From Devosia sp. (GTDB lineage Bacteria > Pseudomonadota > Alphaproteobacteria > Rhizobiales > Devosiaceae): a stretch of DNA of 64,000 bases. Each line of letters opens with the position of its first letter. Positions within the stretch are counted from its first letter, which is position 1. The stretch covers positions 248,001 to 312,000 of the forward strand of contig NZ_JAQGJM010000008.1 in assembly GCF_028290625.1 (NCBI RefSeq), read 5' to 3'. The notes under the pieces were generated by a model, which saw nothing but the letters and a program-made list of their open reading frames with translations, was not told the DNA's origin and made no database searches. Below, one piece after another: positions 42,429-54,347 of this stretch. The position numbers were made by a program, and so were the translations under genes.

Positions 42429-44840
42429 TCATACGAAATACGCGGCGGCAACGAGGCTGGACAGCATGCCGATATCGGCCGCCAGCCTTTCGAGGCGTTC
42501 GGGGGTCATGTCGGCGGGTTCGGCGATGACGAGGTCGGTGTGCAATTGCAACGCGGCCTTGGCGGCCGGGGAGAGCTGGCCGTCATCGACGCCCCCGGGC
42601 AGGATTTCGATCTGGGCGCGCAGTTCGGTGAGCTGGAACAGCACCGAGCGCGGATTGAGCGGGTCGAGGACCAGCAGGTCGATGGCGCTCTGTGTGCCGG
42701 CGCTCACCGAATAGCGGCGGCGGTGGGACATGACGCTGTCGCCGATTTCGAGCAGCATTTCGAGCGAGCCGTCCGGCGCTTCCTTGTCGGTCAGCCAGGC
42801 GGCGATGCGGGCGATCTGGATGGCGCGCTCGAGCCGGCGGCCGAGTTCGAGGAAGCGCCAGCCGGCAAAGCGGTACATGTTTTCGTGCACGAGACCCGAA
42901 AATCCGGCCAGCTTGCGCAGGATCACCGTCATGGCGCGGGTGGCGTCGTCGCCGGGCTGCACGCGGGCGGCGAAGCGCTGGGCGCTCTTTTGCAGATCGG
43001 CGAGGGCGAGCCAGCCATCGGGCGAGAAGCGGTCGCGGATCTGGCTGGCGCTGTGCACGGCGCTGTCGATGGAGGACAACAGGCCTTGGGGCAGCGCATC
43101 GGTGGCGTCGACGTCGATGGTTTCGAGGAATTTTCGCGCGTGCGTCAGGATGGGCAGGTCGGGCTTGGAGAGTTCGGCCAGGCGCGCATTGTAGGCGCGG
43201 AGGATGCGCACCGTGGCTTCGCAGCGTTCGGCGTAGCGTCCGAGCCAGATCAGGTTGTCGGCGGCGCGGCTCGGCAGGCTACCGGGCGAGTTGCGGACCA
43301 GCTTCTGCCCATCCTGCGGCAGCAGCGAAAAGCGGTCGACCGGCTTACTCGACAGCACCCAGACGTCGGCGGCCTGGCCCCCGCGCTGCATGGCGATGGC
43401 GGTGGTATCGAGCGAGGAGCCGACGCGGGCGAAGCCGCCGGGCATGATCGTCCAACCCTTGTCGGTGCGGGCGGCGTAGACGCGCAGGGTGATCGGGCGC
43501 GGTTGCAGCTTGCCCTCGACATAGACGGGGGCGGTGGAGAGCTGCACCTGTTCCTGGCCGACATAGTCGGCACCGTTGGCGCGGATGCGCGCGATCAGGT
43601 CGGCCTTTTGCTCCGGCGTCATCGATGAGCCCAACGCGGTGCCGCGCGGATCGTCGAAGGGCAAAGTGGTGGCGAAGGCGGGGCCGATCATCAGCTTGTC
43701 GAAATTGTCGATGACGTAATCGCGCTCGGCCGGCTGGCCGCACCACCAAGTGGCGATTTCGGGCAGTTCGAGCGGCTTGCTGGCGATGGCCTTGGAGAGG
43801 CGCGGCAGGAAAGCGGCCAGCGCGCGGGTTTCGAGAATGCCGGTGCCCAGCGCGTTGATCATCGAGATCGAGCCCTGGCGCAGAGCCTCGACCATGCCGG
43901 GAGTACCGATGCGGCTGTCGTAGCGCAACTCGAGCGGGTCGGTGAACGACGCATCGACGCGGCGCCACAGCACGCTGACGGGCTTGAGGCCGGCCACGGT
44001 GCGCACCATCACCTTGCCGTCCTCGACGGTGATGTCCTCGCCTTCGAGCAGCATCAGGCCGAGATAGCGGGCGATATAGGCGTGCTCGAAATAGGTTTCG
44101 TTGAGCTGGCCGGGGGTGAGGATGCCGACGCGGCCGCCATCGCGGCGGCCCTGCTCGAACAGTGTATCGCGGAAGCCGCGGAAGAAGCCGGCGAGACGAT
44201 GCACGTTCATGTCGGCGTAGATTTCGCTGAGCGCGCGCGTCGTGGCGACGCGGTTTTCGATGGCGAAACCGGCGCCGGACGGAGCCTGGGTACGGTCGCC
44301 CAAGACCCACCAATTGCCATCGGGACCGCGGCCGAGTTCAAAAGCGCAGAAGTGCAGGAAATGGCCGGAGGCGGGTTTGACACCAACGAGCGGCCGCAGG
44401 AATTCGCCATTGCGCGCCACGAGGTCGGGGGGCAGCAGGCCGCGCTGCACCAGCGTATTGTCGGTGTAGATATCGGCGACGATCTGTTCGAGCAGTTCGG
44501 CGCGCTCGATCAGGCCGTGGCTGATGCGCGTCCAGTCGGCTTCATCGATCAGCAGCGGAATATGGGCCAGCGGCCAGGAGCGTTCCTTGCCGGCAGCGCC
44601 GTCGTACTTGCGGTAGAACACGCCGGCATCACGCAGATATTGATCGGCACGCTCAAAGCGGGCGGCCAGTTCGGTGGGGCCGAGATCGTCGAAGGCCGAC
44701 ATCAAAGCCGACCAACCCGGACGGATATTGCCCGCCGGGTCGATCATTTCGTCAGGCACGCCCGGTTGCAGCCGGTAATCAGCGATGATGCTGGGACCGG
44801 CTGGGGGCTTGCCGCGAGGCTTTTGCTGTCGTGTTTCCAT
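42429..44840 (-). CDS. Circularly permuted ATP-grasp and alpha-E fusion protein
   Basis: About 803 residues. The first about 480 residues are a circularly permuted ATP-grasp domain (COG2308: RKYDGAAGKERSWPLAHIPLL, VARNGEFLRPLVGVKP, DGRVGILTPG); the rest is an alpha-E domain (COG2307/DUF403: SRAADNLIWLGRYAERCEATVRI), an all-helical domain. In many bacteria these are separate genes; here they are fused. Thought to form amide bonds in an unknown small peptide or modified protein. The ATG at 44840 gives an 11-base gap from the DUF2126 gene. Confidence 0.88.
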   Translation of the reverse strand: METRQQKPRGKPPAGPSIIADYRLQPGVPDEMIDPAGNIRPGWSALMSAFDDLGPTELAARFERADQYLRDAGVFYRKYDGAAGKERSWPLAHIPLLIDEADWTRISHGLIERAELLEQIVADIYTDNTLVQRGLLPPDLVARNGEFLRPLVGVKPASGHFLHFCAFELGRGPDGNWWVLGDRTQAPSGAGFAIENRVATTRALSEIYADMNVHRLAGFFRGFRDTLFEQGRRDGGRVGILTPGQLNETYFEHAYIARYLGLMLLEGEDITVEDGKVMVRTVAGLKPVSVLWRRVDASFTDPLELRYDSRIGTPGMVEALRQGSISMINALGTGILETRALAAFLPRLSKAIASKPLELPEIATWWCGQPAERDYVIDNFDKLMIGPAFATTLPFDDPRGTALGSSMTPEQKADLIARIRANGADYVGQEQVQLSTAPVYVEGKLQPRPITLRVYAARTDKGWTIMPGGFARVGSSLDTTAIAMQRGGQAADVWVLSSKPVDRFSLLPQDGQKLVRNSPGSLPSRAADNLIWLGRYAERCEATVRILRAYNARLAELSKPDLPILTHARKFLETIDVDATDALPQGLLSSIDSAVHSASQIRDRFSPDGWLALADLQKSAQRFAARVQPGDDATRAMTVILRKLAGFSGLVHENMYRFAGWRFLELGRRLERAIQIARIAAWLTDKEAPDGSLEMLLEIGDSVMSHRRRYSVSAGTQSAIDLLVLDPLNPRSVLFQLTELRAQIEILPGGVDDGQLSPAAKAALQLHTDLVIAEPADMTPERLERLAADIGMLSSLVAAAYFV

Positions 44841-44850
44841 CGCAGTCAAA

Positions 44851-47800
44851 TCATCTGGGCGGACGGCGCAGGTCAAGCGTCAGCGGGAATTCATCCGCAG
44901 GCTTTTCATCGCGCAGGATGAACCCGCCGCCAGTGTAGTTCTGCGGCACGAACCGCGCCAGGCGGCGGGCCTCAGCCTCGTTGCCATTGACCGGGAAGGT
45001 GTCGTAGCTGCGCCCGCCCGGATGGGCGACGTGATAAACGCAGCCGCCGACCGGGCGCTGGCTCCATTTGTCGTAGATATCAAAGACCAGCGGCGTGTTG
45101 ACCGGCAGTTCCGGGTGCATGCCAGAGGCCGGTTGCCAGGCCTTGTAGCGGACGCCGGCAATGGCGGTTCCTGCTGTGTCGGTGGTGCGCAGCGGGACCG
45201 GGCGCTGGTTGCAGGTTACCGCGTAGCGCTCGGGGTTGATACCTTCGAGCTTGACCTGGAGGCGTTCGACCGAAGAGTCCACGAACCGTACGGTGCCGCC
45301 TATGGCGCCCTGTTCGCCCATGACATGCCAAGGTTCGAGCGCCTGGCGCAGTTCGAGGCGAACGCCCTCATATTCGACCTCGCCGCAGAACGGGAAGCGG
45401 AATTCGAGCTGCGCGGCGAACCAGGCGGGATCGAGCTTGAAGCCGTGGCTATCGAGATCGGCCAGGATATCGAGAAAGTCGGCCCAGACGTAATGTGGCA
45501 GCATGAAGCGGTCATGCAAGGTTGTGCCCCAGCGCACGAAATTGCCATCGAGCGGATCGGTCCAGTACCGGGCGATGAGGGCGCGAACCAGCACCTGCTG
45601 CGCCAGGGCCATGCGGGCATTGGGCGGCATTTCGAAGCCGCGGAATTCGACAAGGCCAAGCCGGCCGGTGGGGCCATCGGGGGAGTAGAGCTTGTCGATG
45701 CAGATTTCGGAGCGATGGGTGTTGCCGGTGACGTCGGCGAGCAGGTTGCGGAACAGCCGGTCCACCAGCCATGGGCGTGGTGCCGGCTGGCCGGACGCGG
45801 GATGCGGCACCTGGGCAATGGCGATTTCGAGTTCGTAGAGGCTGTCGTGGCGCGCCTCGTCGAAGCGCGGCGCCTGGCTGGTGGGGCCGATGAACAGGCC
45901 CGAGAACATATAGCTCATCGCCGGATGGCGCTGCCAATGCAGGACCAGGGATTTGAGCATGTCCGGGCGGCGCAGGAATGGCGAGTCGTTCGGCGTGGCG
46001 CCGCCGACCACGACATGATTGCCGCCGCCAGTGCCGGTATGGCGCCCGTCGATCATGAACTTGTCGGCGCCGAGGCGGGATTGGCGAGCTTCCTCATAGA
46101 TCGCCGTGGTGGTGGCGACGCAGTCATCCCAGTTCGAGGCCGGGTGGATATTGACCTCGATGACGCCTGGATCGGGCGCGACGCGGATGACGTTGAGGCG
46201 CGGATCGTGCGGCGGGGCATAGCCCTCAAGATGCACCGGATAGCCGACGGCTTTCGCTGCGGCCTCGGTGGCGGCGACGAGTTCGAGATAGTCCTCGAGC
46301 TTTTCCACCGGCGGCAGGAAGACGCAGATGCGGTGGTCACGCACTTCGGCGGTAACGGCGGTGCGCACCTGGCCCTCGATCTCGCTGATCTCCTGCTCGG
46401 TGCGATCCTGCTGCTCGGAGGCGGCGGTGAACGAGGAGGTGGTCTGCGTGCGCGGATCGACGGCCGGACCGCCGGTATTGCGGCGCAGGATTTCGTCGGG
46501 CTCAGGCAGTGAACCGCGCGCTTCGCCGGGGTCCTGCTGGACCACATGCGGGTAGTCTGTCGCCTTAAGGTGCTTGAGTGAGGACAGTGGCAGGCGATAG
46601 CCGGCAGGGCTATCACCCGGTGCGAGGAACAGCTTGCCGCGGCGGGTCTTCCACTTTTCGGTCAGCCATGGGCTCGACGCCTGGGCGTTCCAGCGCTGCA
46701 CCGGCAACACATAGCCGGTTGGATTGGTCAGACCGCGCTCGAACACTTTGGCGATGCGCGAGCGCGCTTCAGGATCGGCGAGTTCGGAATTGGCGGGATC
46801 GACATTGGCGGGAAGATTGGCCTCCTTGAGCAACCACTCGCCCGGGTCCTCATAGGCCTCGTCGATGGTCTCGCCGGTGAGGCCCAGATTGTGCGCGAAG
46901 GCATCGAGGAACTTCTTGGCGTCCTCGTGCGTCGCTGCGGTCTTGACGCCTTCGCGGGCGACGAGGGCCTCGTCCTTCCACACAGGTTTGCCATCGACGC
47001 GCCAATAGAGCGAGAAGGTCCAGCGCGGCAGGGTCTCGCCCGGATACCACTTGCCCTGGCCGTAATGCAGCAGGCCGGTGGGGGCAAAACGGGTGCGCAG
47101 GCGCCGGATCAGGTCATCGGCAAGCGCCCGCTTGGTGGGGCCGACAGCGCCGGTATTCCACTCGTCGGCTTCAAAATCATCGATGGAGACGAAGGTGGGC
47201 TCGCCACCCATGGTTAGGCGGACGTCGTTTTCGGCCAGCACTTTATCGACCTGATGGCCGAGTGCGTTGAGCTCATCCCAAGCGGCGTCGGAGAAGGGTT
47301 TGGTGATGCGCGGATGCTCGGCGACGCGGGTCACCGTCATGTCGAAGGCGAAATCGACTTCGGCGTAACTGGCGAAGCCCGAGATAGGCGCGGCATTCTT
47401 ATAATGCGGCGTGGCGGCGAGCGGGACGTGGCTTTCGCCTGTAAGAAGGCCCGAGGTGGGGTCGAGGCCGACCCAGCCGGCGCCGGGAAGATAGACTTCG
47501 CACCAGGCGTGCAGGTCGGTGAAATCATGGTCGGTGCCGGCCGGCCCATCGAGCGAGACCAAATCGGGCTTGAGCTGGATCAGGTAGCCGGAGACGAAGC
47601 GGGCGGCGAGGCCGAGATTGCGCAGGGTCTGCACCAGCAGCCAGCTCGAATCGCGGCAGGAGCCGCGGGCGTTGCCGAGGGTTTCCTCGGGCGTCCACAC
47701 GCCGGTTTCCATGCGCACGATATAGGCGATGTGCTGCTGGATCGAGGCATTGACGGCGGTGACGAAGTTCACCGTGTTCATCGGCGTCTTGTCGATGCCG

Positions 47801-48195
47801 TCGAGGAATTGCTGTAGCAGCGGCCCAACCGGTTCGGGCTGCATATAGATGGAGAGATCAGCCCGGATATCCTCGGGATACTGGAACGGCCAGATTTCGG
47901 CGCTCTCTTCCACGAAGAAATCGAACGGATTGTAGACCGTCATGTCGGCGACGAGATCGACTTCGATCTTGAGCTCGGTAACCGGCTCGGGAAAGACGAA
48001 GCGCGTCAGGAAATTGCCGTAGGGGTCCTGCTGCACATTGACGAAATGATTGCTGGGCGAGACCCGGAGGGAATAGCTCAGAACCTTGGTCTTGCTGTGC
48101 GGGGCGGGCTGGAGCCGGATGATCTGGGGCTGCAGGACAACCGGGCGATCATATTTATAGTGCGTCAGATGATAGACGGCGGCTTTGATCGACAT
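44851..48195 (-). CDS. Transglutaminase-DUF2126 fusion protein
   Basis: 1114 residues. The N-terminal 300 residues are a transglutaminase domain with Cys in [12 protein letters not shown], His in [13 protein letters not shown] and Asp in [10 protein letters not shown]. The remainder is DUF2126 (COG4196), with a putative amidoligase-type core (for example [44 protein letters not shown]). Comparative genomics in the literature (amidoligase family studies by Iyer and colleagues) links these domains to ATP-grasp and alpha-E genes. First gene of the three-gene operon; no substrate known. Confidence 0.88.
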   Translation of the reverse strand: MSIKAAVYHLTHYKYDRPVVLQPQIIRLQPAPHSKTKVLSYSLRVSPSNHFVNVQQDPYGNFLTRFVFPEPVTELKIEVDLVADMTVYNPFDFFVEESAEIWPFQYPEDIRADLSIYMQPEPVGPLLQQFLDGIDKTPMNTVNFVTAVNASIQQHIAYIVRMETGVWTPEETLGNARGSCRDSSWLLVQTLRNLGLAARFVSGYLIQLKPDLVSLDGPAGTDHDFTDLHAWCEVYLPGAGWVGLDPTSGLLTGESHVPLAATPHYKNAAPISGFASYAEVDFAFDMTVTRVAEHPRITKPFSDAAWDELNALGHQVDKVLAENDVRLTMGGEPTFVSIDDFEADEWNTGAVGPTKRALADDLIRRLRTRFAPTGLLHYGQGKWYPGETLPRWTFSLYWRVDGKPVWKDEALVAREGVKTAATHEDAKKFLDAFAHNLGLTGETIDEAYEDPGEWLLKEANLPANVDPANSELADPEARSRIAKVFERGLTNPTGYVLPVQRWNAQASSPWLTEKWKTRRGKLFLAPGDSPAGYRLPLSSLKHLKATDYPHVVQQDPGEARGSLPEPDEILRRNTGGPAVDPRTQTTSSFTAASEQQDRTEQEISEIEGQVRTAVTAEVRDHRICVFLPPVEKLEDYLELVAATEAAAKAVGYPVHLEGYAPPHDPRLNVIRVAPDPGVIEVNIHPASNWDDCVATTTAIYEEARQSRLGADKFMIDGRHTGTGGGNHVVVGGATPNDSPFLRRPDMLKSLVLHWQRHPAMSYMFSGLFIGPTSQAPRFDEARHDSLYELEIAIAQVPHPASGQPAPRPWLVDRLFRNLLADVTGNTHRSEICIDKLYSPDGPTGRLGLVEFRGFEMPPNARMALAQQVLVRALIARYWTDPLDGNFVRWGTTLHDRFMLPHYVWADFLDILADLDSHGFKLDPAWFAAQLEFRFPFCGEVEYEGVRLELRQALEPWHVMGEQGAIGGTVRFVDSSVERLQVKLEGINPERYAVTCNQRPVPLRTTDTAGTAIAGVRYKAWQPASGMHPELPVNTPLVFDIYDKWSQRPVGGCVYHVAHPGGRSYDTFPVNGNEAEARRLARFVPQNYTGGGFILRDEKPADEFPLTLDLRRPPR

Positions 48196-48355
48196 GCGTT
48201 CGCGTCGCTCGCTTCAAGTGCCACGAAATTTGACTTCCCAAGGAGGAGCTTAGCGGGCTTTGGCGAGGAGGGATAGGCAGGATGGAGGCGTGGGTGGGTT
48301 GCGATTTGGAGGAGGATTTGAGTTGTGAGGCTCCCAATGTTCCCCCACCCACCGT

Positions 48356-48437
48356 TCTTCCCGCGGGCCTGACCCGCGGGCCTTTCGCTCCTTGCGCCGG
48401 GTTGAGAGCGGCCCGCGGGTCAAGCCCGCGGGAAGGG
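48356..48437. repeat. Double-hairpin intergenic repeat, class A copy 6
   Basis: Between the DUF2126 gene start and the end of the pentulose kinase gene. Both stems are CCCGCGGG/CCCGCGGG; loops CCTGA and TCAAG. The rest of 48196-48470 should contain the promoter of the amidoligase operon; I see no other motif. Confidence 0.9.
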
Positions 48438-48470
48438 CAGAGGGGGTTAGGTGCTGGCAGGGAGTGGTGT

Positions 48471-50057
48471 TCAGCTCATCGCGTCAATAATCTGCCTTTG
48501 CCGCAGCATCTCTAGGAAAATGGCGTAGTCCTTATCGAAGCGGGGGCGTGCCGAGGCGTCGGGTTTTCGCTCAGTGCCGCCCTGGTGCATGGCCATGCAG
48601 GCCTGGTCGAGGCTGGGATAAAGCCCGGCCGCCGTGGCGGCAACCATAGCCATGCCGAGGAGCGTCGCATCTTGCGCGGCGGGTTCGACCACGGTGCAGC
48701 CGGTGGCGTCGGCGTAGAGTTCCATCAGCAGCGGGTTCTTGGTGTGGCCGCCGGTGACGTGCAGCGTGTCGATGGCGTAGCCGCGCGTGTTGAGGGTTTC
48801 GAGGATGTGGCGGACGCCCAGCGCGATAGCGACCGCGGTGCGCCAGTAGAGACGGCAGAGCTGGTCGAAATCGCTGTCCAGCGTCAGACCGGAGATAACG
48901 CCCAGCGCATGCGGATCGCCCAAGGGCGAGCGGTTGCCGTGGAAATCGGGCAGGACGTGAAGGCGCAGGGCGAAGTTTTGGCCCTCGATCGCGCGCAGTT
49001 CCATGATGCGCTGGGCGATGCGGCGATGCATGGCGGGAACGGGCTCGCCACCGGCACCATGCCATTTGATGATGTGATCCAGCAGCGCGCCGGTGGCGGA
49101 TTGACCGCCCTCGTTGAGCCAGACGCCGGGCAGGACGGCGCCAAAATAGGGACCCCAGACGCCGGGGGTTGGACGGTCTTCAGCCGAGAGCGCCATGACG
49201 CAACTGGAGGTGCCGGCGATCAGGGCGAGGTGACGGTCGATGGTCTCGACATCGCCCGCAAAGGTGCCGAGCACACCGAGCGCGCCGGCATGGGCATCGA
49301 TCAGGCCGGCGCCGACGTGGCAGGCCGGGGTGAGGCCGAGTTCAGCGGCGGCGTTAGCGGTCAGCGGGCCGAGATCGGCGCCGACTTCACTAGCGGCTTC
49401 GGGCAAGGCGGCATGATCGAACAGGTCGTCGAGGCCCACCGTGGCGAGGAAATCGCGGCGCCAGGGGGCGGCGACATGGCCCAGATAGGTCCATTTGCAC
49501 ACCAGCGTCGATTGGCTGCGGGCGAGCGAGCCCGTGGCTTTCCAGGACAAGAAATCGGCGAGATCGAAGATTTGCCCAGCGCTGGCCCAGGTGTCGGGCA
49601 TATGGCGCTTGAGCCACATCAGCTTGGGCACTTCCATTTCCGGCGACATGACGCCGCCGGCATATTTCAACACTTCATGGCCGGTGGCAGTGCATTCCTC
49701 GGCTTCGGCGAGAGCGCGGTGATCGAGCCAGACAATGGTGTCCCAACGAGCAAGGCCATTGGTGGAAACGGTCAGCGGCGCGCCTTGGGCATCGCGGACG
49801 ACGAGGGAGCAGGTGGCGTCGAAGCTGAGGCCGACGACATTGACGGGATCGGTCTTGGCCAGCGCCATCGCTTCGCGCACTGCGGCGCAGACGGCCGACC
49901 AGATATCCTCGCTGTCGTGCTCGGCGTGATTGGCGTCGGTGCGGTTCATGGCGATGGGCATTTCGGCGCGGCCGAGCAGCGCGCCTTGCGGCGTCAACAC
50001 TCCGGCCCGGGCACTCCCCGTGCCCACATCGACTGCCACCAGGAGGCTTTGCTTCAA
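48471..50057 (-). CDS. FGGY-family pentulose kinase (ribulokinase-like)
   Basis: 528-residue sugar kinase. N-terminal VAVDVGTGSARAGVL is the FGGY phosphate-binding loop; GLSFDATCSLVV and WLDHRA are typical of the D-ribulokinase-like subgroup; HVGAGLIDAHAGALG lies near the start of the C-terminal domain and VTGGHTKNPLLMELYAD is the second FGGY signature. Likely phosphorylates D-ribulose or a related ketose released by the neighbouring polyol dehydrogenase. TTG start, two bases after the HAD gene's stop. Confidence 0.88.
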   Translation of the reverse strand: MKQSLLVAVDVGTGSARAGVLTPQGALLGRAEMPIAMNRTDANHAEHDSEDIWSAVCAAVREAMALAKTDPVNVVGLSFDATCSLVVRDAQGAPLTVSTNGLARWDTIVWLDHRALAEAEECTATGHEVLKYAGGVMSPEMEVPKLMWLKRHMPDTWASAGQIFDLADFLSWKATGSLARSQSTLVCKWTYLGHVAAPWRRDFLATVGLDDLFDHAALPEAASEVGADLGPLTANAAAELGLTPACHVGAGLIDAHAGALGVLGTFAGDVETIDRHLALIAGTSSCVMALSAEDRPTPGVWGPYFGAVLPGVWLNEGGQSATGALLDHIIKWHGAGGEPVPAMHRRIAQRIMELRAIEGQNFALRLHVLPDFHGNRSPLGDPHALGVISGLTLDSDFDQLCRLYWRTAVAIALGVRHILETLNTRGYAIDTLHVTGGHTKNPLLMELYADATGCTVVEPAAQDATLLGMAMVAATAAGLYPSLDQACMAMHQGGTERKPDASARPRFDKDYAIFLEMLRQRQIIDAMS

Positions 50058-50059
50058 CG

Positions 50060-50743
50060 CTATCGCGCCTTCTTCTCGGTTCGGAGCGAGCTTAGCTGAT
50101 CGGGCAGGGCGTGCATATCGTCGAAAATCGCGTCGGGGTGGAGCGCGGCGATGGCGGCGCGCAGACCAGCCGGCGCGACGTGGCTGCCGCCCGTATAGCC
50201 GAACACCGCCATGCCGGCATTGCGGGCGGCAATGATCCCCGCCGGACTGTCCTCTATGACGAGGCAGTTGGCGGGAGCGACACCCATTTGCGCGGCGGCG
50301 TGGAGGAACAGGTCGGGCGCCGGCTTGCCGTTTTCCACCATGCTGGCTGAAAAAATATGGGGTTCGAACCAGTCTAGCAGGCCGGTCAATTCGAGGCTGA
50401 GGCGGATGCGTTCGAGTTCCGACGAGGAGGCGACGCAGAACGGGATTTTGAGCCGGCCCAGCATTTCGGGCAGGCCGGGGCTGGGGCGCAGTTCCCGGCG
50501 GTAGAGCGCGTAAAGGTCGCCGCGCATGCTGGCGAGGGCGGCTGGGCCTAGGGGAGCGCCGTGGGAATCGAGCAGGCTGGTGGAGATGGAGGCGAGCGAG
50601 CGCCCAAGGAAATCGCGGTAGGCGGTTTCGGTCGTGACCTCAATGCCCTGCGCGGCAATCGCGGCGACGAGCACGCGCATGGCAAGGGGCTCGCTATCGA
50701 CGAGCACGCCGTCGCAGTCGAAGATGACGAGGTCGATAGTCAT
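50060..50743 (-). CDS. HAD-IA family phosphatase/mutase
   Basis: 227-residue HAD hydrolase. DxD motif FDCDGVLVDSE at the N-terminus, cap domain residues 16-80, motif II VASSSEL, motif III lysine in MVENGKPAPD, and motif IV VIEDSPAGI. Related to sugar-phosphate phosphatases and beta-phosphoglucomutases; HAD genes of this kind are found in Rhodobacter-type smo polyol operons. Substrate probably a sugar phosphate. Directly upstream of the pentulose kinase gene. Confidence 0.88.
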   Translation of the reverse strand: MTIDLVIFDCDGVLVDSEPLAMRVLVAAIAAQGIEVTTETAYRDFLGRSLASISTSLLDSHGAPLGPAALASMRGDLYALYRRELRPSPGLPEMLGRLKIPFCVASSSELERIRLSLELTGLLDWFEPHIFSASMVENGKPAPDLFLHAAAQMGVAPANCLVIEDSPAGIIAARNAGMAVFGYTGGSHVAPAGLRAAIAALHPDAIFDDMHALPDQLSSLRTEKKAR

Positions 50744-50775
50744 GGGCTGTCTATAATTCCGCCCCGGCCACCGTT

Positions 50776-50857
50776 CCTTCCCGCGGACTTGATCCGCGGG
50801 TCTTTCAGGCGATCAGCGGTTGTGGTGAGTGGCCCCCGGATCAAGTCCGGGGGAAGG
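50776..50857. repeat. Double-hairpin intergenic repeat, class A copy 7
   Basis: Between the mannitol-type dehydrogenase and HAD genes in one operon. Left stem CCCGCGGA/TCCGCGGG, right stem CCCCCGGA/TCCGGGGG: the G-to-C change in one arm is compensated by C-to-G in the other, so hairpin pairing is kept but left-right pairing is lost. Confidence 0.9.
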
Positions 50858-50894
50858 GTCGGTGGGTGGGGCAGCTTTGGCGCCCGGTTCATGA

Positions 50895-52373
50895 TCAGAG
50901 GCTATTCGCCAGATACCGCTCCAGCGTGGCCTTGGTCCCGATTGACCACAGCGTCGTCAGCGCGTGGCTGAACGCGCCGACAAACGTCGTGTTGCGGGCG
51001 AGGTCGCCGTAGATGTCGGTCATGGCCAGCCAAGCCTTAGGCTCGTCCTTGGCCAGCTTAGCTTGGGCGGTCAGGCGGTCCCAGCTTGGGTCGTTGGGCT
51101 CGATCACGATTCCCGAGTCCGTCGTGCCATAGCAGTAACGGCACCAGAGGGCGGAGACCAAGGCCAGGCCGGTGACCGATTGCCCCGCCGCAACCCTGTC
51201 GGCGGCGGAGGGGATGATGAATTTGGGTTGGCGGTTGGAGCCGTCCAGCGCCAGCCGGCGGATAGTGTCGCCGATCTTGGGATTGCCGAAGCGGCGCTCG
51301 CATAGGGCAAAATAGTCATCAAGATTGGTATCGGGCACGGGCGGCACGATGGGGATGATCTCGTCGTTTTCGACCTTCTTGAGGAAGGCCGCGACCAGCG
51401 CGTTTTCCATAGCTTCATGGACGAAATGGATATCCATCAGCCCGGCCGGATAGGCGATGGTGGCGTGGCCGCCGTTGAGGATGCGGATTTTCATGTGCTC
51501 GTAGGGCGCGACGTCCGTGACGAACTGTACGCCGACCTTTTCCAGCGCCGGGCGGCCGGCAGGGAACTTGTCTTCCAGCACCCATTGGCGGAAGCTTTCG
51601 CAGAACACCGGCCAGTTATCCTCGATGCCAAAATTCTGCGCGAGGAGGTCGCGTTCGCGATCCGAGGTGGCGGGGGTGATGCGGTCGACCATGCCATTGG
51701 GGAAGGCGACGTTGTCCTTTACCCAGGATGCCAGCTCGGGATCGATCAGGCGGGCCAGCCCGATCACGGCGTTTTCGGTGACGTGGCCGTTGCCCGGAAT
51801 ATTGTCGCAACTCATCACCGTGAAGGGCTCGATGCCAGCTGTCCGGCGGTCGAGCAGGCCGGCGAGGATCAGGCCGAACGCGGTCTTGGGCGCATGGATG
51901 TGGGCGGCGTCGTAGGCGATGTCGGGGTGCTTGGGATCGAACTTCTGCGATGCCGGATCGATGTAATAGCCGCCCTCGGTGATGGTCAGCGAGACGATGC
52001 GAATGGCAGGGTCGATGAGCTTGGCGATTACCGCGGCGCTGTCGCCGGGCTTGAGATAATCGATCATGCCGCCGGTCACCCGCGCGGTGCTGGCATCGGC
52101 CTCCTGCTCGACCACGGTGGTGAGCAGGTCCTGCGCCAAAAGTTTCTGGCGCATGGCTTCGTCAGCCTCGCGCACGCCCGCGCCGACGAGGGCCCAGTCA
52201 TGATCAGAGCCCGTGGCGAACAGGTCGTCCAGATAGACGGCCTGATGCGCGCGGTGAAAATTGCCGACGCCGAAATGGACGATGCCGGCGGTGAGGCTGC
52301 TCCGGTCGTATTGCGGGACTGAGGCCGTTTTGGCGACGGCGTCGAGCGTTGCGGCGGAGAGCTTGGTGGTCAT
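50895..52373 (-). CDS. mtlK: Mannitol 2-dehydrogenase-type polyol dehydrogenase
   Basis: 492 residues of the long-chain polyol dehydrogenase family (mannitol, arabinitol, sorbitol; NAD to ketose). N-terminal HFGVGNFHRAHQA, the acid DNIPGNG, and the catalytic KIRILNGGHATIAY with Lys, Asn and His are present. Fits with the adjacent polyol ABC transporter, giving D-fructose from mannitol or D-xylulose/ribulose from pentitols. The substrate is chosen by analogy with Rhodobacter smo/mtlK operons. Confidence 0.88.
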   Translation of the reverse strand: MTTKLSAATLDAVAKTASVPQYDRSSLTAGIVHFGVGNFHRAHQAVYLDDLFATGSDHDWALVGAGVREADEAMRQKLLAQDLLTTVVEQEADASTARVTGGMIDYLKPGDSAAVIAKLIDPAIRIVSLTITEGGYYIDPASQKFDPKHPDIAYDAAHIHAPKTAFGLILAGLLDRRTAGIEPFTVMSCDNIPGNGHVTENAVIGLARLIDPELASWVKDNVAFPNGMVDRITPATSDRERDLLAQNFGIEDNWPVFCESFRQWVLEDKFPAGRPALEKVGVQFVTDVAPYEHMKIRILNGGHATIAYPAGLMDIHFVHEAMENALVAAFLKKVENDEIIPIVPPVPDTNLDDYFALCERRFGNPKIGDTIRRLALDGSNRQPKFIIPSAADRVAAGQSVTGLALVSALWCRYCYGTTDSGIVIEPNDPSWDRLTAQAKLAKDEPKAWLAMTDIYGDLARNTTFVGAFSHALTTLWSIGTKATLERYLANSL

Positions 52374-52403
52374 ATTCTTAGTCCTTGTCGTTCAATCCAC
52401 GAC

Positions 52404-52478
52404 GTCATTCCCGCGCAAGCGGGAACCTATTCTGTCTGCGCCGGCCCGAGAGTGGGTTCCCGCTTGCGCGGGAATGAC
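52404..52478. repeat. Palindromic intergenic repeat, class C copy 2
   Basis: Between the polyol transporter ATPase gene and mtlK. Ends GTCATTCCCGCGCAAGCGGG and CCCGCTTGCGCGGGAATGAC are near-perfect inverted repeats; the centre has GGTTCCC/GGGAACC-like arms. Confidence 0.88.
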
Positions 52479-52490
52479 GCGGTGGTTGCG

Positions 52491-53495
<1,005 letters not shown>

Positions 53496-53507
53496 TTTGA
53501 TCAGTCC

Positions 53508-54338
<831 letters not shown>

Positions 54339-54347
54339 GATGTTCTC

